A stretch of 64,000 nucleotides of DNA from Anaeromicrobium sediminis (GCF_002270055.1 NZ_NIBG01000006.1:143096-207095), one strand, 5' to 3'. Positions 51,670-62,034 are shown, numbered from the stretch's first letter. Program-made: numbers and translations. The notes: generated by a model not told the origin, from the sequence alone.

Positions 51670-53178
51670 ATGGGAAATAAAAAAAGATTTGCAGTACCAG
51701 ATACATATGTAATCATATTTTTTGTTATTTTATTGGCAGCGGCATTAACATATATTGTACCGGTAGGCCAGTTTGATACCCATGATATTAGTTTTACAAA
51801 GGCGGATGGAACTGAAAAAACTAAGACAGTTCTTATTCCAGAAAGCTTTAGAATTGTCCAAGATGAAAACGGTGAATCCGTAAAAAATGGGATAAAATTA
51901 TTTGAACCCTATGGTGGAGTAGGAGTTACAAACTACATGTTTGAAGGTCTTGTAAGTGGAGATAAATGGGGTTCAGCCGTTGGGGTTGTTGCATTTATCT
52001 TAGTTATTGGAGGAGCCTTTGGAATTATTTTAAAAACAGGAGCCGTAGAAGCGGGAATGTTTGCAATGATTAAGAGAACAAAAGGCTTCGACGTTGCAAT
52101 TATTCCTATACTGTTTATTTTATTTTCATTAGGAGGCGCAGTATTTGGAATGGGGGAGGAAGCTATTCCCTTTGTAATGATTCTAGTTCCTATTATTGTT
52201 GCTATGGGTTATGATGCAGTTACGTGTATATTAATCACATATGTGGCAACACAAATAGGTTTTGCAACTTCTTGGATGAATCCTTTTAGTGTTGCTATAG
52301 CACAAGGAGTTTCAGGAATCCCTGTTTTATCAGGGGCTGGATTTAGAGTATCTATGTGGATATTCTTTACACTTCTTGGTATAGGATATACTATGATCCA
52401 TGCTAAAAAGGTAAAAAAAGACCCAACAATATCTATTTCTTATGAGCAAGATGAAGTTTATAGAAATGAACTTAAATCTGATGAAGATATAAGTTCAGAT
52501 TTTGGACTAGGGCATACATTAGTTATTTTAACTCTTGTGTTAGGTATGGCTTGGGTTATATGGGGTGTAATGAAGTATGGTTATTATATTCCAGAGATTG
52601 CAACACAATTCTTTATTATGGGTATTGTATCAGGAATCATTGGTATCATATTTAAATTAAATGATATGACAATGAATGGTATGGCACAAGCCTTTAAAGA
52701 GGGTTCAAAAGATTTATTAGGTGCAGCATTAGTAGTAGGTATGGCAAAAGGAATTATCCTAGTTTTAGGAGGTTCTGACCCAACTACACCAACAGTACTT
52801 AATACTGTACTTCACTATACGGGAAATATTGTAGGAAAATTACCACCAGCAGTTGCTGCATGGTTTATGTATATATTCCAATCAGTATTTAACTTCTTTG
52901 TTGTATCAGGTTCAGGACAAGCAGCTCTTACTATGCCGCTAATGGCACCACTTGCTGACCTTGTAGGAGTAAGTAGACAAGTAGGAGTTTTAGCATTCCA
53001 ATTAGGAGATGGATTTACAAACTTAATAGTTCCAACTTCAGGAATTCTAATTGCTGTTTTAGGAATTACTAAAATAGAATGGATGACATGGGCAAAATGG
53101 CAATTCAAATTCCAAATGATATTATTTGCATGTGCATCTGCATTTGTCATGATAGCTACTGTAATTGGATTTAACTAA
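51670..53178 (+). CDS. YfcC/DcuC-like membrane transporter
   Basis: A 502-residue membrane protein of the YfcC family (arginine/ornithine or C4-dicarboxylate type carriers). It begins RFAVPDTYVIIFFVIL, has an early TYIVPVGQFD segment, the GGAVFGMGEEAIPFV motif near 157 and SGSGQAALTMPLMAPLADLVGVSRQV near 416. About 12 hydrophobic helices. The start is ATG 51670 with AGGAGGAG upstream. Peptide or amino-acid exchange is the common guess for fermentative clostridia, and the sequence does not fix the substrate. It is monocistronic between two identical terminators. Confidence 0.82.
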   Translation: MGNKKRFAVPDTYVIIFFVILLAAALTYIVPVGQFDTHDISFTKADGTEKTKTVLIPESFRIVQDENGESVKNGIKLFEPYGGVGVTNYMFEGLVSGDKWGSAVGVVAFILVIGGAFGIILKTGAVEAGMFAMIKRTKGFDVAIIPILFILFSLGGAVFGMGEEAIPFVMILVPIIVAMGYDAVTCILITYVATQIGFATSWMNPFSVAIAQGVSGIPVLSGAGFRVSMWIFFTLLGIGYTMIHAKKVKKDPTISISYEQDEVYRNELKSDEDISSDFGLGHTLVILTLVLGMAWVIWGVMKYGYYIPEIATQFFIMGIVSGIIGIIFKLNDMTMNGMAQAFKEGSKDLLGAALVVGMAKGIILVLGGSDPTTPTVLNTVLHYTGNIVGKLPPAVAAWFMYIFQSVFNFFVVSGSGQAALTMPLMAPLADLVGVSRQVGVLAFQLGDGFTNLIVPTSGILIAVLGITKIEWMTWAKWQFKFQMILFACASAFVMIATVIGFN

Positions 53179-53256
53179 AAAAATACCATATATTTTTATG
53201 TATAACTTAATAAATGAAAGCTAGTTGTTAAGGTATAACATGAGGTGAAAAAATTA

Positions 53257-53290
53257 GAAAAAACTGTGTTTTAAACACAGTTTTTTTTAA
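53257..53290 (+). terminator. Terminator (copy B of an identical pair)
   Basis: ACTGTGTTTTAAACACAGT at 53263-53281 with flanking A and T runs, identical to 51361-51379. Confidence 0.88.
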
Positions 53291-53342
53291 TTGTTAAAAG
53301 GGAAAAATAGAATATTATAATAGATTAGGGAGTGTTAAAGTT

Positions 53343-54197
53343 TTGTACTATAAATCTTTATATGATAAATCGTTGGAATTATTAAAAGAAAGAAAAAAGA
53401 ATTTAAAGGATAAATGGAATTTTGTAGTGGTTGGAGATACTCATTTGTTTCATAAGGGTTCTGATTGTAGAAATGGATTAGACAAGGTGGTTAATTTATT
53501 TAAAGAAAAAAAATTAGATCCATTATTTATAATCCATGTGGGAGATACGATTCACAAAAGATCTGAAGATAGAATGAAAGATTTTGTGAAAATTATAAAT
53601 GATGATGAAACACTAAATAAAATTCCCATATTTTGTGCCACCGGAAATCATGATAGAATAGGCTCTTTTGAGGTTGTAGGAGACACAGATGCTTTTAATA
53701 AACATATTGCTCCTTCTGATTACTTTATAGACGTGGATGGAAGTAGATTCATATGGCTTAATAATACAGGGCATGTGGAGAATGGGAAAGAATACATGGG
53801 ATTTTCTAAAGAGTATCTTGAAAAAAATTTAATAGGTCCTATGGAAAATGCAATTAAAAATAATATATCAAACTTTTTTATAAGCATGCATATTCCACCT
53901 AATTGGGGCAGTTGGACTGATGGAGGAAAAACTGATAACCACACCTTTAAACATGGTGTAGAAGAGTTTATACACATAATTAAAACCTATAAAAAATATA
54001 TAAAAGTTGTCTTTTGTGGTCACATTCATGCCTATGGATTGCAGACTATAGATAATGTACCCATAATAGTTACTGGAGGCGGTGGTGGATTATTGTGTAA
54101 AAACTTTAATGAAACTATAGACCATCACTTTATAAATGTGGAAGTAGTTAAAGACAAGGAAGATAGGAATGTGGCCTTTACAATTTATGAAATTTAA
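53343..54197 (+). CDS. Calcineurin-like metallophosphoesterase
   Basis: A 284-residue phosphoesterase with the five metal motifs: VVVGDTHLFH near 29, HVGDTIHK near 66, TGNHDRIG near 100, the SMHIPP His near 180 and CGHIHAYG near 222. The substrate is unknown; the family hydrolyses phosphomonoesters, phosphodiesters or nucleotides. There is no signal peptide, so it acts in the cytosol. The start is taken as TTG 53343, with GGGAGTG about 10 bases upstream, and no better ATG fits the conserved N-terminus. Confidence 0.82.
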   Translation: MYYKSLYDKSLELLKERKKNLKDKWNFVVVGDTHLFHKGSDCRNGLDKVVNLFKEKKLDPLFIIHVGDTIHKRSEDRMKDFVKIINDDETLNKIPIFCATGNHDRIGSFEVVGDTDAFNKHIAPSDYFIDVDGSRFIWLNNTGHVENGKEYMGFSKEYLEKNLIGPMENAIKNNISNFFISMHIPPNWGSWTDGGKTDNHTFKHGVEEFIHIIKTYKKYIKVVFCGHIHAYGLQTIDNVPIIVTGGGGGLLCKNFNETIDHHFINVEVVKDKEDRNVAFTIYEI

Positions 54198-54272
54198 CTT
54201 GTGTATATAAAATGATATAATTGAAGATAGAAAAAGTTAACAAGATTTGTGGGAGCAAAGAGGTGGGCAACT

Positions 54273-56282
54273 TTGGAAAAGAAATTGTATATATTAAACT
54301 TTAATTATGAGGACGGAAAAAACATAAAAAAGCAATTGGACAATCTATTTGAAGATAATATAGATATTAGGTGTATAGAATCAGAGGAATTAAGTGCTCC
54401 TAAAGGGGAGTGCTTAATTTTAGTTCCTGATAATAGGACTTTTATAGGTATTAAAGAAAAATTAGGACAAGGATGTAATGTAATAGAGGCCAAGTTAACT
54501 TTGTCTAAAGAATCCATAGATAAGATTAAAAGCTTAGACAATGATAAGAAGGTTAGTCTTTTTCATGAAAATATTGAAATAATGAATAAAATAGTATGTG
54601 TAATATATAATCTCACAGGAAAAAAGCTACATACCTGCGAATGTGAAAATTCACATATATATCTAGATTTAAATGATGAAAAAAAAGAAGATTTTATTGG
54701 AAGAGTATTATTAGATTTAAGTACAATAATAGAAATTGCAGTAAGGTTTAATATAGATTACATAATAAAAAACGAAAATATAATGGAAAAATACAAAGAA
54801 ATGATTACTAATGAAGCTGGATTTCTTAATATGCTTGGAAGGGTTAATAAATTTGAAAGCCAGCTGGATATACTATTTAAAGTCATTGATGAAGGGGTTA
54901 TAATAGCAGATAAAAATGGAATGATAAATATTTGTACGGATAATTGTTGTAACATAATTGGATATAAGAAAAAAGATGTGATTAATAAGAGTTTAATAGA
55001 ATTATTTCCACAAATATATTTTAATCCAGTTTTAGAAGATTATATATATATAAAGGAGCAACTTATAAAGATAAACGGAGATGACATTATAGTATCAATA
55101 TATCCTATATTTCATTCAAATAGAATGTACGGAATGGTAGGCTTGTTTAAAAAGTTTAGTGACTTGGAGCGAAAGCAGCATAAAATAAGGGCCAAATTAA
55201 TAGGTAAAGGACATAGGGCAAAATATAAATTTTCCAATATTGTTGGAAAGAGTGAAAAAATAGAAAAGTGTAAGGAGATGGCTAGGAGAATGGCCAAATC
55301 TAATTCTTCTGTTCTTATAACTGGAGAAAGTGGAACTGGGAAGGAGTTATTTGCCCATGCCATGCATAATAGTTCTGATAGAAGAGAGTACCAATTTGTG
55401 GCTATTAATTGTGGAGCGCTGCCTGAGAGTCTTCTTGAAAGTGAACTCTTTGGATATGAAGAAGGAGCCTTTACAGGAGCTAAAAAGGGTGGAAAACCGG
55501 GACTATTAGAATTGGCCCATAGGGGAACCTTGTTTTTAGATGAAATAGGTGAAATGCCACTTAAGTTGCAATTAAGATTGCTTAGAGTATTGCAAGAAAA
55601 AGAAGTTATGAGAATAGGCGGAGATACCTTAATAAAAGTAGATATTAGAATTATAGCTGCAACAAACAGAAATTTAAAGGAAATGGTCTTAAGTGGACAA
55701 TTTAGGGAAGATCTATATTTTAGATTAAATGTATTACCCTTAAGAATACCTCCCCTTAGAACTAGAACGGAGGATATTATTCCACTTATAGAAAAAATGA
55801 AAGATGAATTTAATAGTGAGTTTTATTTCATGCCTAATGCCATTGACGCCCTTTTAACCCATAATTGGAGAGGGAATGTGAGGGAACTTAGAAATTATGT
55901 AGAATACTTTACTAATATTGGCTTAACGAAAGTTGGAGTAAAGGATCTACCCTTTGATGATATAGGTATATATGAAGAAGGATTGGAAGAAGAAGATTTG
56001 GCTTTTATAGATAAATTAAAAAAGCAAGTGGGAAAGGGCATAAGGAAGTATGTATTTGTATTAGAACAATTAGAAAAGAGTCAAATAATTAGTAAAAGAA
56101 TGGGAAGGCGCAGTTTGTACCAGTTGGCAAAGGAAGAAGGCTTGTATATAAGTGAGAATGAAGTTAGAAGTATCCTTGTTACATTGGAAAAATTTTTAAT
56201 GGTAGAAATATATAAGGGGAGAAGTGGTACGGTTATAACAGACTTTGGTAAAAGGTCATTATCTTATATGAAAAAGGGTTAA
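54273..56282 (+). CDS. Sigma-54-dependent activator of the ior operon
   Basis: About 669 residues: an N-terminal region without clear family (1-195), a PAS domain (about 205-300, LDILFKVIDEGVIIADKNG), then a AAA+ domain with GESGTGKE, GAFTGA (in YEEGAFTGAKKG), LFLDEIGE and RGNVREL. The C-terminus is not the usual Fis helix but a winged-helix-like segment (SLYQLAKEEGLYISENEVRS). The start is taken as TTG 54273 because AAAGAGGTG is 7 bases upstream; GTG 54249 is possible. The sigma-54 promoter of iorA lies just downstream, so it is the probable activator. The PAS domain may sense an arylpyruvate or related ligand (inference). Confidence 0.9.
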   Translation: MEKKLYILNFNYEDGKNIKKQLDNLFEDNIDIRCIESEELSAPKGECLILVPDNRTFIGIKEKLGQGCNVIEAKLTLSKESIDKIKSLDNDKKVSLFHENIEIMNKIVCVIYNLTGKKLHTCECENSHIYLDLNDEKKEDFIGRVLLDLSTIIEIAVRFNIDYIIKNENIMEKYKEMITNEAGFLNMLGRVNKFESQLDILFKVIDEGVIIADKNGMINICTDNCCNIIGYKKKDVINKSLIELFPQIYFNPVLEDYIYIKEQLIKINGDDIIVSIYPIFHSNRMYGMVGLFKKFSDLERKQHKIRAKLIGKGHRAKYKFSNIVGKSEKIEKCKEMARRMAKSNSSVLITGESGTGKELFAHAMHNSSDRREYQFVAINCGALPESLLESELFGYEEGAFTGAKKGGKPGLLELAHRGTLFLDEIGEMPLKLQLRLLRVLQEKEVMRIGGDTLIKVDIRIIAATNRNLKEMVLSGQFREDLYFRLNVLPLRIPPLRTRTEDIIPLIEKMKDEFNSEFYFMPNAIDALLTHNWRGNVRELRNYVEYFTNIGLTKVGVKDLPFDDIGIYEEGLEEEDLAFIDKLKKQVGKGIRKYVFVLEQLEKSQIISKRMGRRSLYQLAKEEGLYISENEVRSILVTLEKFLMVEIYKGRSGTVITDFGKRSLSYMKKG

Positions 56283-56314
56283 ATGGGGAAGTAGCTTACA
56301 CCATTTAACCCTTT
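56273..56314 (+). terminator. Hairpin at the end of the activator gene
   Basis: AAAGGGTTAAATGG (56273-56286) and CCATTTAACCCTTT (56301-56314) are perfect 14-base complements. The stem includes the stop codon, and the T run after it is short. Confidence 0.7.
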
Positions 56315-56373
56315 CTTTGTATGTGGAATTTTCTGAAAAAGGCAAAAACACTGAAAATGTCATGCAAAAAAAG

Positions 56374-56391
56374 TTGGTACGAACTTTGCTA
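56374..56391 (+). promoter_or_regulatory. Sigma-54 (-24/-12) promoter of iorA
   Basis: TTGGTACGAACTTTGCTA has GG at 56376-56377 and GC at 56388-56389, exactly ten bases apart. It is close to the TGGCACG-N4-TTGCW consensus and 123 bases upstream of iorA. Confidence 0.88.
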
Positions 56392-56513
56392 TTAAGTATA
56401 TAGGGAAATGAATTGAGAAAATTATAGGTGTAAAAGCTAAAAAAATTTATTTGTCTAAAAATGTTTTGTCTACCTATATAAATTACTAAAATGGGACTAA
56501 GGAGGAAGGTTAT

Positions 56514-58274
56514 ATGAAAAAAATCATGTCAGGCAATGAGGCCATTGCTAGAGGTGCCTATGAAGCAGGATGTACTGTAGCAGCGGCTTATCCAGGAACA
56601 CCAAGTACAGAAATACTTGAAAATGTGGCTAACTACAAGGAAATTAACTCAGAGTGGTCACCTAATGAAAAGGTAGCTCTAGAGGTTGGATGTGGAGCAG
56701 CTATAGGTGGAGCTAGAACATTAGTAGCTATGAAACATGTAGGACTTAATGTGGCAGCAGATCCATTTTTCACTATAGCATACGAAGGTGTAAATGGAGG
56801 ATTAGTAGTAATAAGTGCAGATGAACCTGGAATGCATAGTTCACAAAATGAGCAGGATAATAGATTATATGCACCCCACGCTAAAGTCTGTATGATAGAA
56901 CCATCCGATAGCATGGAATGTTTAGATTATATAAAAGAATCCTTTAAAATCAGTGAAGAATTTGATGTGCCCGTTATGTTTAGAGTAACTACAAGAATTT
57001 GTCATTCTAAGGGATTAGTTACTTTATCAGACAGAGAAGAAGTTGGCGTTAAAAAATATGAGAAAAATGTGCAAAAATATGCTATGATGCCAGCCCACGC
57101 TAGAGCGAGGCACGTAGTATTAGAAGAAAATTTAGATAGACTAAGAGCATATTCAAATAAATGTTCTTTAAATAGAATGGAAATGAATGATACTAAGATA
57201 GGAATCATAACAAGTGGTGTTTCGTATCAACATGCTAAGGAAGTATTTGGAGAAGAAGCATCTTATTTAAAATTAGGGCTTACTTTCCCTATGCCAGACA
57301 AATTAATAAAGGAATTTGCAGATAAAGTTGATGAAATTTATGTAATAGAGGAAAATGAGCCATATATTGAAAATTTTGTGAAAGCCATGGGGATTAAGTG
57401 TACAGGTAAAGAAGTACTATCCGTATGTGGAGAGTTAAATCCTCATATACTAAGAAAGGCCTTTAAGAAGGAAGATGAAGGTGCAGGATATGATGTGGAT
57501 GTTAGCTTACCAAAACGTCCTCCTATGCTATGTGCTGGATGTCCTCATAGGGGTATATTCTATGCCATGAGCAAATATAAGGACTTAGTTGTATCTGGAG
57601 ATATTGGATGTTATACTCTAGGATTAATTCCACCTCTTAATGTAACGGATACGGTAATATGTATGGGAGCTGGTTTCTCTGCAGCTATAGGTCTTAAAAA
57701 GGCTTTCCAAATGGGAAATGTGGATAAGAAGGTATTTGGAGTTGTAGGAGATTCTACTTTCTTCCACTCTGGAATAACGGGTCTTATTGATGCAGTTTAT
57801 AATAAAACTCCAATAACATTAGTTATATTAGACAACTCTATAACAGCCATGACTGGTCATCAAGAAAATCCTGGAACAGGAAAAACTTTAATGGGTGAAA
57901 TAACAGAAGTTATTGATATAGAAGCAGTAGTAAAGGCCTGTGGAATAAAAGAGGAAAACGTAGTAGTGGTAGATCCGTATGACTTAGAGAAGACTAGAGA
58001 AGGTGTTGAAAAGGCATACAATGCAACGGAGCCATTTGTATTAATCACAAAGAGACCTTGTGCTTTAATTAAGGAAGTTAGAAAAGAAAGAGCTCATCTA
58101 AATTGTGAAGTAGTTCAAGAAAAATGTAAAAAGTGTAGAATGTGTTTAAAGATAGGATGTCCAGCTATTACTTTAAAGGATGGAGATATTTTAATAGATA
58201 AGGCTATGTGTAATGGTTGTGAACTATGTAAACAAGTATGTAAATTTGATTCAATTGTAAAGGTGGGTGAATAA
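56514..58274 (+). CDS. iorA: Indolepyruvate:ferredoxin oxidoreductase, alpha subunit
   Basis: Oxidatively decarboxylates arylpyruvates to arylacetyl-CoA with reduction of ferredoxin. The 586-residue subunit has AAAYPGTPSTEILENV near 22, a thiamine diphosphate-binding GDIGCYTLG near 362 with VVGDSTFFHSGITG near 407, and two C-terminal [4Fe-4S] clusters (CKKCRMCLKIGCP and CNGCELCKQVC near 538-580). It is the first gene of the sigma-54 operon. The beta subunit start overlaps or lies 1 base after its end. Confidence 0.93.
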   Translation: MKKIMSGNEAIARGAYEAGCTVAAAYPGTPSTEILENVANYKEINSEWSPNEKVALEVGCGAAIGGARTLVAMKHVGLNVAADPFFTIAYEGVNGGLVVISADEPGMHSSQNEQDNRLYAPHAKVCMIEPSDSMECLDYIKESFKISEEFDVPVMFRVTTRICHSKGLVTLSDREEVGVKKYEKNVQKYAMMPAHARARHVVLEENLDRLRAYSNKCSLNRMEMNDTKIGIITSGVSYQHAKEVFGEEASYLKLGLTFPMPDKLIKEFADKVDEIYVIEENEPYIENFVKAMGIKCTGKEVLSVCGELNPHILRKAFKKEDEGAGYDVDVSLPKRPPMLCAGCPHRGIFYAMSKYKDLVVSGDIGCYTLGLIPPLNVTDTVICMGAGFSAAIGLKKAFQMGNVDKKVFGVVGDSTFFHSGITGLIDAVYNKTPITLVILDNSITAMTGHQENPGTGKTLMGEITEVIDIEAVVKACGIKEENVVVVDPYDLEKTREGVEKAYNATEPFVLITKRPCALIKEVRKERAHLNCEVVQEKCKKCRMCLKIGCPAITLKDGDILIDKAMCNGCELCKQVCKFDSIVKVGE

Positions 58275-58275
58275 T

Positions 58276-58845
58276 ATGACTAAGAGTTTATTATTAGTAG
58301 GTGTTGGCGGACAAGGGATTATCCTTGCATCTAAAATATTAGTAAGTGGTCTTATGAAAATAGGATATGATGTTAAAATGTCAGAGATTCACGGTATGGC
58401 TCAAAGGGGTGGAAGTGTAACTACTCAAATTAGGTTTGGAGAAAAGGTATATTCACCATGTATTGTGGAGAATAGTGCAGATTTAGTAATTGCCTTTGAA
58501 AAAATAGAAGCCGTAAGATGGTTAGACAAATTGAAAAAAGGTGGTACACTATTAGTAAATGATTATGAAATATATTCCCTTCCTGTTTTAATAGGAAAAG
58601 AAGAATATCCAAAGGGTGTAATAGAGAAACTAAAGGAAGTAGTGGAGCATTGTAAGGTTTTTGATGCCTTTTCTGTGGCAGAGGAAGTTGGAAATGTCCT
58701 TACTCAAAATATAGTAATATTAGGAGCTTTAATAAAGGCCTTAGGAATAGATACTATAGATTGGGTAGAAGTATTAAAGGAAAATATTCCAGAAAAATTA
58801 CATGATATAAATATCAAAGCATTGAAAAAGGGAATGGAATTGTAA
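58276..58845 (+). CDS. iorB: Indolepyruvate:ferredoxin oxidoreductase, beta subunit
   Basis: The 189-residue gamma-type partner of IorA: LLVGVGGQGIILASKIL near 6, SEIHGMAQRGGSVTTQIRFG near 38, ADLVIAFEKIEAVRW near 74. ATG 58276 is used because AAAGGTGGGTGA ends 5 bases upstream; GTG 58267 overlaps iorA. Confidence 0.92.
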   Translation: MTKSLLLVGVGGQGIILASKILVSGLMKIGYDVKMSEIHGMAQRGGSVTTQIRFGEKVYSPCIVENSADLVIAFEKIEAVRWLDKLKKGGTLLVNDYEIYSLPVLIGKEEYPKGVIEKLKEVVEHCKVFDAFSVAEEVGNVLTQNIVILGALIKALGIDTIDWVEVLKENIPEKLHDINIKALKKGMEL

Positions 58846-58859
58846 AAGTGAGGGATAAT

Positions 58860-59771
58860 ATGGTTTTTGAAAATTTCAACAAACTTATAAATAAAGTTAA
58901 AAATAATCAAGAAAAAAAGAGAGTGGCTGTAGTGTGTGCTGGAGATGAGCACACACTAGAGGCCGTATTCTTAGCTAAACGTGATGGAATAGTAAATCCT
59001 ATATTAATAGGAGATAGTGAGAAAATAAAAGGAATATTAAGTAATCAAAAGAATGAGATAGACCATGAAAACATAATCCATGCTGACTCTATGGAAGAGG
59101 CAGCTAAATGTGGAGTGGATTTAATCCGTGAGAACAAAGCAGATTATTTAATGAAGGGTAAAATTGATACTTCAAAACTTCTTAAGGCCGTAGTAAGTAA
59201 AGAATCAGGATTAAGAACAGGTAGTGTCATGTCCCATGTGGCATTTTTAGAAATACCTACTTATAAAAAGTTACTAGTAGTAACTGATGGCGGAATGGTA
59301 ATGTATCCCACATTAGAAGAAAAAAAGGGTATTGTGGAAAATGCAGTGAGAACTTTAAAGCTAATAGGCTATGAAAAGCCTAAAGTGGCAGCACTTTGTG
59401 CTGTCGAGAAAGTAAATCCTAAGATGGAAGAAACAGTTCATGCTAAAGAATTAAAGGATATGAGTTTAAATGGTAAGATAGAGGACTGCATAATAGAGGG
59501 TCCTATTTCATACGATTTAGTTATGAGTAAAAAATCTGCAAGAATTAAAGGATTTGAGAGTCCTATTGTAGAAGAAGCAGATATACTTTTAATGCCAAAC
59601 ATAGCAACTGGAAACATAGTTTCAAAATCACTTATATATTCAGCCAATGCCAAAATGGCTGGAATAGTGGTAGGTGCCAAAGTTCCTATAGTACTTACAT
59701 CAAGGGGTTCTTCTACAGAAGAAAAATATTTATCTTTAGTACTATCTTCAGCTATGGATAAGGGGGAGTAA
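58860..59771 (+). CDS. ptb: Phosphate butyryltransferase-type phosphotransacylase
   Basis: Converts acyl-CoA and phosphate to acyl phosphate. About 303 residues, with RVAVVCAGDEHTLEAV near 21, ADYLMKGKIDTSKLLKAV near 96, and LLMPNIATGNIVSKSL near 241. ATG 58860 follows GTGAGGG; a GTG at 58848 lies inside that site. In this operon the acyl group is probably arylacetyl rather than butyryl (inference), because it follows iorAB and no butyryl-CoA genes are near. Confidence 0.9.
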   Translation: MVFENFNKLINKVKNNQEKKRVAVVCAGDEHTLEAVFLAKRDGIVNPILIGDSEKIKGILSNQKNEIDHENIIHADSMEEAAKCGVDLIRENKADYLMKGKIDTSKLLKAVVSKESGLRTGSVMSHVAFLEIPTYKKLLVVTDGGMVMYPTLEEKKGIVENAVRTLKLIGYEKPKVAALCAVEKVNPKMEETVHAKELKDMSLNGKIEDCIIEGPISYDLVMSKKSARIKGFESPIVEEADILLMPNIATGNIVSKSLIYSANAKMAGIVVGAKVPIVLTSRGSSTEEKYLSLVLSSAMDKGE

Positions 59772-59772
59772 T

Positions 59773-60843
59773 ATGAAACATTATGTATTATCAATAAACC
59801 CAGGGTCCACATCTACTAAGGTGGCCATATATGAAAATGAATTAGAAATTCATAAAACTACCATAGACCATTCAAGTGAAGAACTTAAAAAGTATGACAA
59901 GACCATAGAGCAATGTTCTATGAGAAAGGATGCCATACTAAAGTTTTTAGAAGAAGTTGGGTTTGATGTTAAAGAATTGTCTGGAGTAGTAGGTAGAGGT
60001 GGCATGTTGCCGCCAGTAAAGTCAGGTGCCTATAGGGTAAATGAGAGTATGATTGACAGACTTACTAATAGGCCTGTAGTAGAGCATGCATCTAACTTAG
60101 GAGGTATTATTGCCTATGAAATAGCTAATCCATTAGGGATTAATGCATATGTATATGATTCTGTGGCTGTAGATGAACTAATGCCTATAGCTAGAATATC
60201 TGGTATGAAAGAAATTGAGAGAAAGAGTTTCTCTCACGCACTGAACATGAGAGCTATGGCCATAAAAACTGCTAAGAAGATTGAGAAATCCTATTATGAT
60301 TGTAACTTTATAGTTGCTCACTTAGGTGGCGGAATTTCCATAAGTGTTCACAATAAGGGGAAAATGGTTGACATAGTATCTGATGATGAAGGACCTTTCT
60401 CTCCAGAGAGGGCAGGAAGAGTGCCTTGTAGAGAATTAATCAATCTTTGTTTTTCAGGCAAATATGACAAGAAAACTATGAGTAAAATGTTAAGAGGTAA
60501 AGGTGGATTAATATCTTACTTAGACACTAACAGTGCACTTGATGTACAAAAAATGATTGATGAAGGAAATGAAGAAGCTAAGCTTGTTTATGAAGCCATG
60601 GCATATCAAGTAGCAAAGGGTATTGGAGAACTTGCCACAGTTGTAGATGGAAAGGTAGATAGAGTTATAATCACAGGTGGAATAGCTCATTCTAAATTAA
60701 TAAGTGAATGGATTAAAAGTAGAGTTGAATTTATAGCACCCGTTGAAATAGTTCCAGGAGAAAATGAATTGGAAGCTTTAGCCTTAGGTGGACTAAGGGT
60801 ATTAAATGGTGAGGAGACGGCTTACGAATATGATTTAGGATAA
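59773..60843 (+). CDS. buk: Butyrate kinase-type acyl kinase
   Basis: Makes ATP from an acyl phosphate. The 356-residue ASKHA-fold kinase begins [18 protein letters not shown], and has [20 protein letters not shown] near 178 and [16 protein letters not shown] near 293. It starts one base after ptb, with GGGGGAG as binding site. With ptb it gives substrate-level phosphorylation from the CoA ester made by IorAB, probably releasing phenylacetate, indoleacetate or related acids (inference). Confidence 0.92.
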   Translation: MKHYVLSINPGSTSTKVAIYENELEIHKTTIDHSSEELKKYDKTIEQCSMRKDAILKFLEEVGFDVKELSGVVGRGGMLPPVKSGAYRVNESMIDRLTNRPVVEHASNLGGIIAYEIANPLGINAYVYDSVAVDELMPIARISGMKEIERKSFSHALNMRAMAIKTAKKIEKSYYDCNFIVAHLGGGISISVHNKGKMVDIVSDDEGPFSPERAGRVPCRELINLCFSGKYDKKTMSKMLRGKGGLISYLDTNSALDVQKMIDEGNEEAKLVYEAMAYQVAKGIGELATVVDGKVDRVIITGGIAHSKLISEWIKSRVEFIAPVEIVPGENELEALALGGLRVLNGEETAYEYDLG

Positions 60844-60856
60844 GGGGGCAATATCT

Positions 60857-61942
60857 ATGAGTAAGTTTAGAAAAGAATTATTAACTTTAGGCTGTTACGT
60901 TCCAGGAAAGCCTATTGAAGAAGTTAAAAAGGAATATGGCTTAGATAAAATCATTAAGCTCGCTTCTAATGAGAATCCATTAGGACCATCAAAATTAGCA
61001 GTTGAAGCTATTAAGAATGAAGCGGAGAATGTATTTGTATACCCAGATGCTGCAAGTATGGATTTGAGAGCCGATATAGCTAAAGACTTAGGAATAGAGG
61101 CAGATAATATTATACTTGGAAATGGTGGAGAGGATGTTATAAGGATTATAGCTCAGACCTTTGTTGAAAAGGATGATGAGGTTATAATGGCAACTCCTTC
61201 GTTTATATTATATAAAAACTGGTCTATGCACATGGGCGGAGTAGCAGTAGAGATTCCACTAAAGGATTACAAGCATGACTTTGAAAAGTTTATTGCTAGT
61301 ATTAATGATAAGACTAAAGCCATATTTGTATGTAACCCAAATAACCCATTAGGAAATATTATGACTAAGGAAGAGGTTAAGTATTTAGTTGACAATATTC
61401 CTAAGGATTTAATTTTAGTTTTAGATGAAGCATATTATGATTATGCTATTATGAATGAAGATTATCCAGATAGTTTAAGCATATTAAAAGAAAGACCAAA
61501 CACAGTAATTATAAGAACTTTCTCTAAATCTTCTGGTATTGCAGGATTGAGAGTGGGCTATGCAATCTCAAGTGAAGAAATCATAAGTGAAATGACTAAG
61601 AGTAAGACCGTATTTAATGTGAACAAAATAGCTCAAGCAGCAGCTAGGGCAGCTCTACAAGATAAGGAGCATATTGAAAATACTGTTAAGTTAAATTATG
61701 AGTCATTAAAGATGATTACAGATTATTGTAATGAAAATAACCTTGAATATGTAGAATCTAATGCAAACTTTATCTTTATGAATGTGGGTAAAGATTCTAG
61801 GGTTGTATTTGAAGAATTACTTAAAAAGGGTATTATCATAAGACCAGGATTCCTATGGAAATATGATGATTGGTTAAGAGTAAGTACAGGCACATTAGAA
61901 CAAACTAAAGAATTTATAGATGCATTAGATAGCATACTATAG
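60857..61942 (+). CDS. HisC-family aminotransferase, probable aromatic aminotransferase
   Basis: A 361-residue PLP aminotransferase of the HisC type: [13 protein letters not shown] near 32, [12 protein letters not shown] near 86, [10 protein letters not shown] near 156, [10 protein letters not shown] near 186 and the PLP lysine in [17 protein letters not shown] near 219. A HisC gene already exists in the his operon, and this one ends the ior-ptb-buk operon. The likely job is transamination of Phe, Tyr or Trp to the arylpyruvates used by IorAB (inference). It is followed by a terminator and then by repeat copy 3. Confidence 0.87.
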   Translation: MSKFRKELLTLGCYVPGKPIEEVKKEYGLDKIIKLASNENPLGPSKLAVEAIKNEAENVFVYPDAASMDLRADIAKDLGIEADNIILGNGGEDVIRIIAQTFVEKDDEVIMATPSFILYKNWSMHMGGVAVEIPLKDYKHDFEKFIASINDKTKAIFVCNPNNPLGNIMTKEEVKYLVDNIPKDLILVLDEAYYDYAIMNEDYPDSLSILKERPNTVIIRTFSKSSGIAGLRVGYAISSEEIISEMTKSKTVFNVNKIAQAAARAALQDKEHIENTVKLNYESLKMITDYCNENNLEYVESNANFIFMNVGKDSRVVFEELLKKGIIIRPGFLWKYDDWLRVSTGTLEQTKEFIDALDSIL

Positions 61943-61947
61943 AATTA

Positions 61948-61979
61948 AAACTCCTTCTATTTTTAGAAGGAGTTTTTCT
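61948..61979 (+). terminator. Terminator of the ior operon
   Basis: AAACTCCTTCTA (61948-61959) pairs with TAGAAGGAGTTT (61964-61975) around a 4-base loop and ends in TTTTTC. Confidence 0.9.
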
Positions 61980-62034
61980 TATGAAAAGGACAATTAATGA
62001 TTAAAATAGAAAATATAGATATGTTATATTTAAT

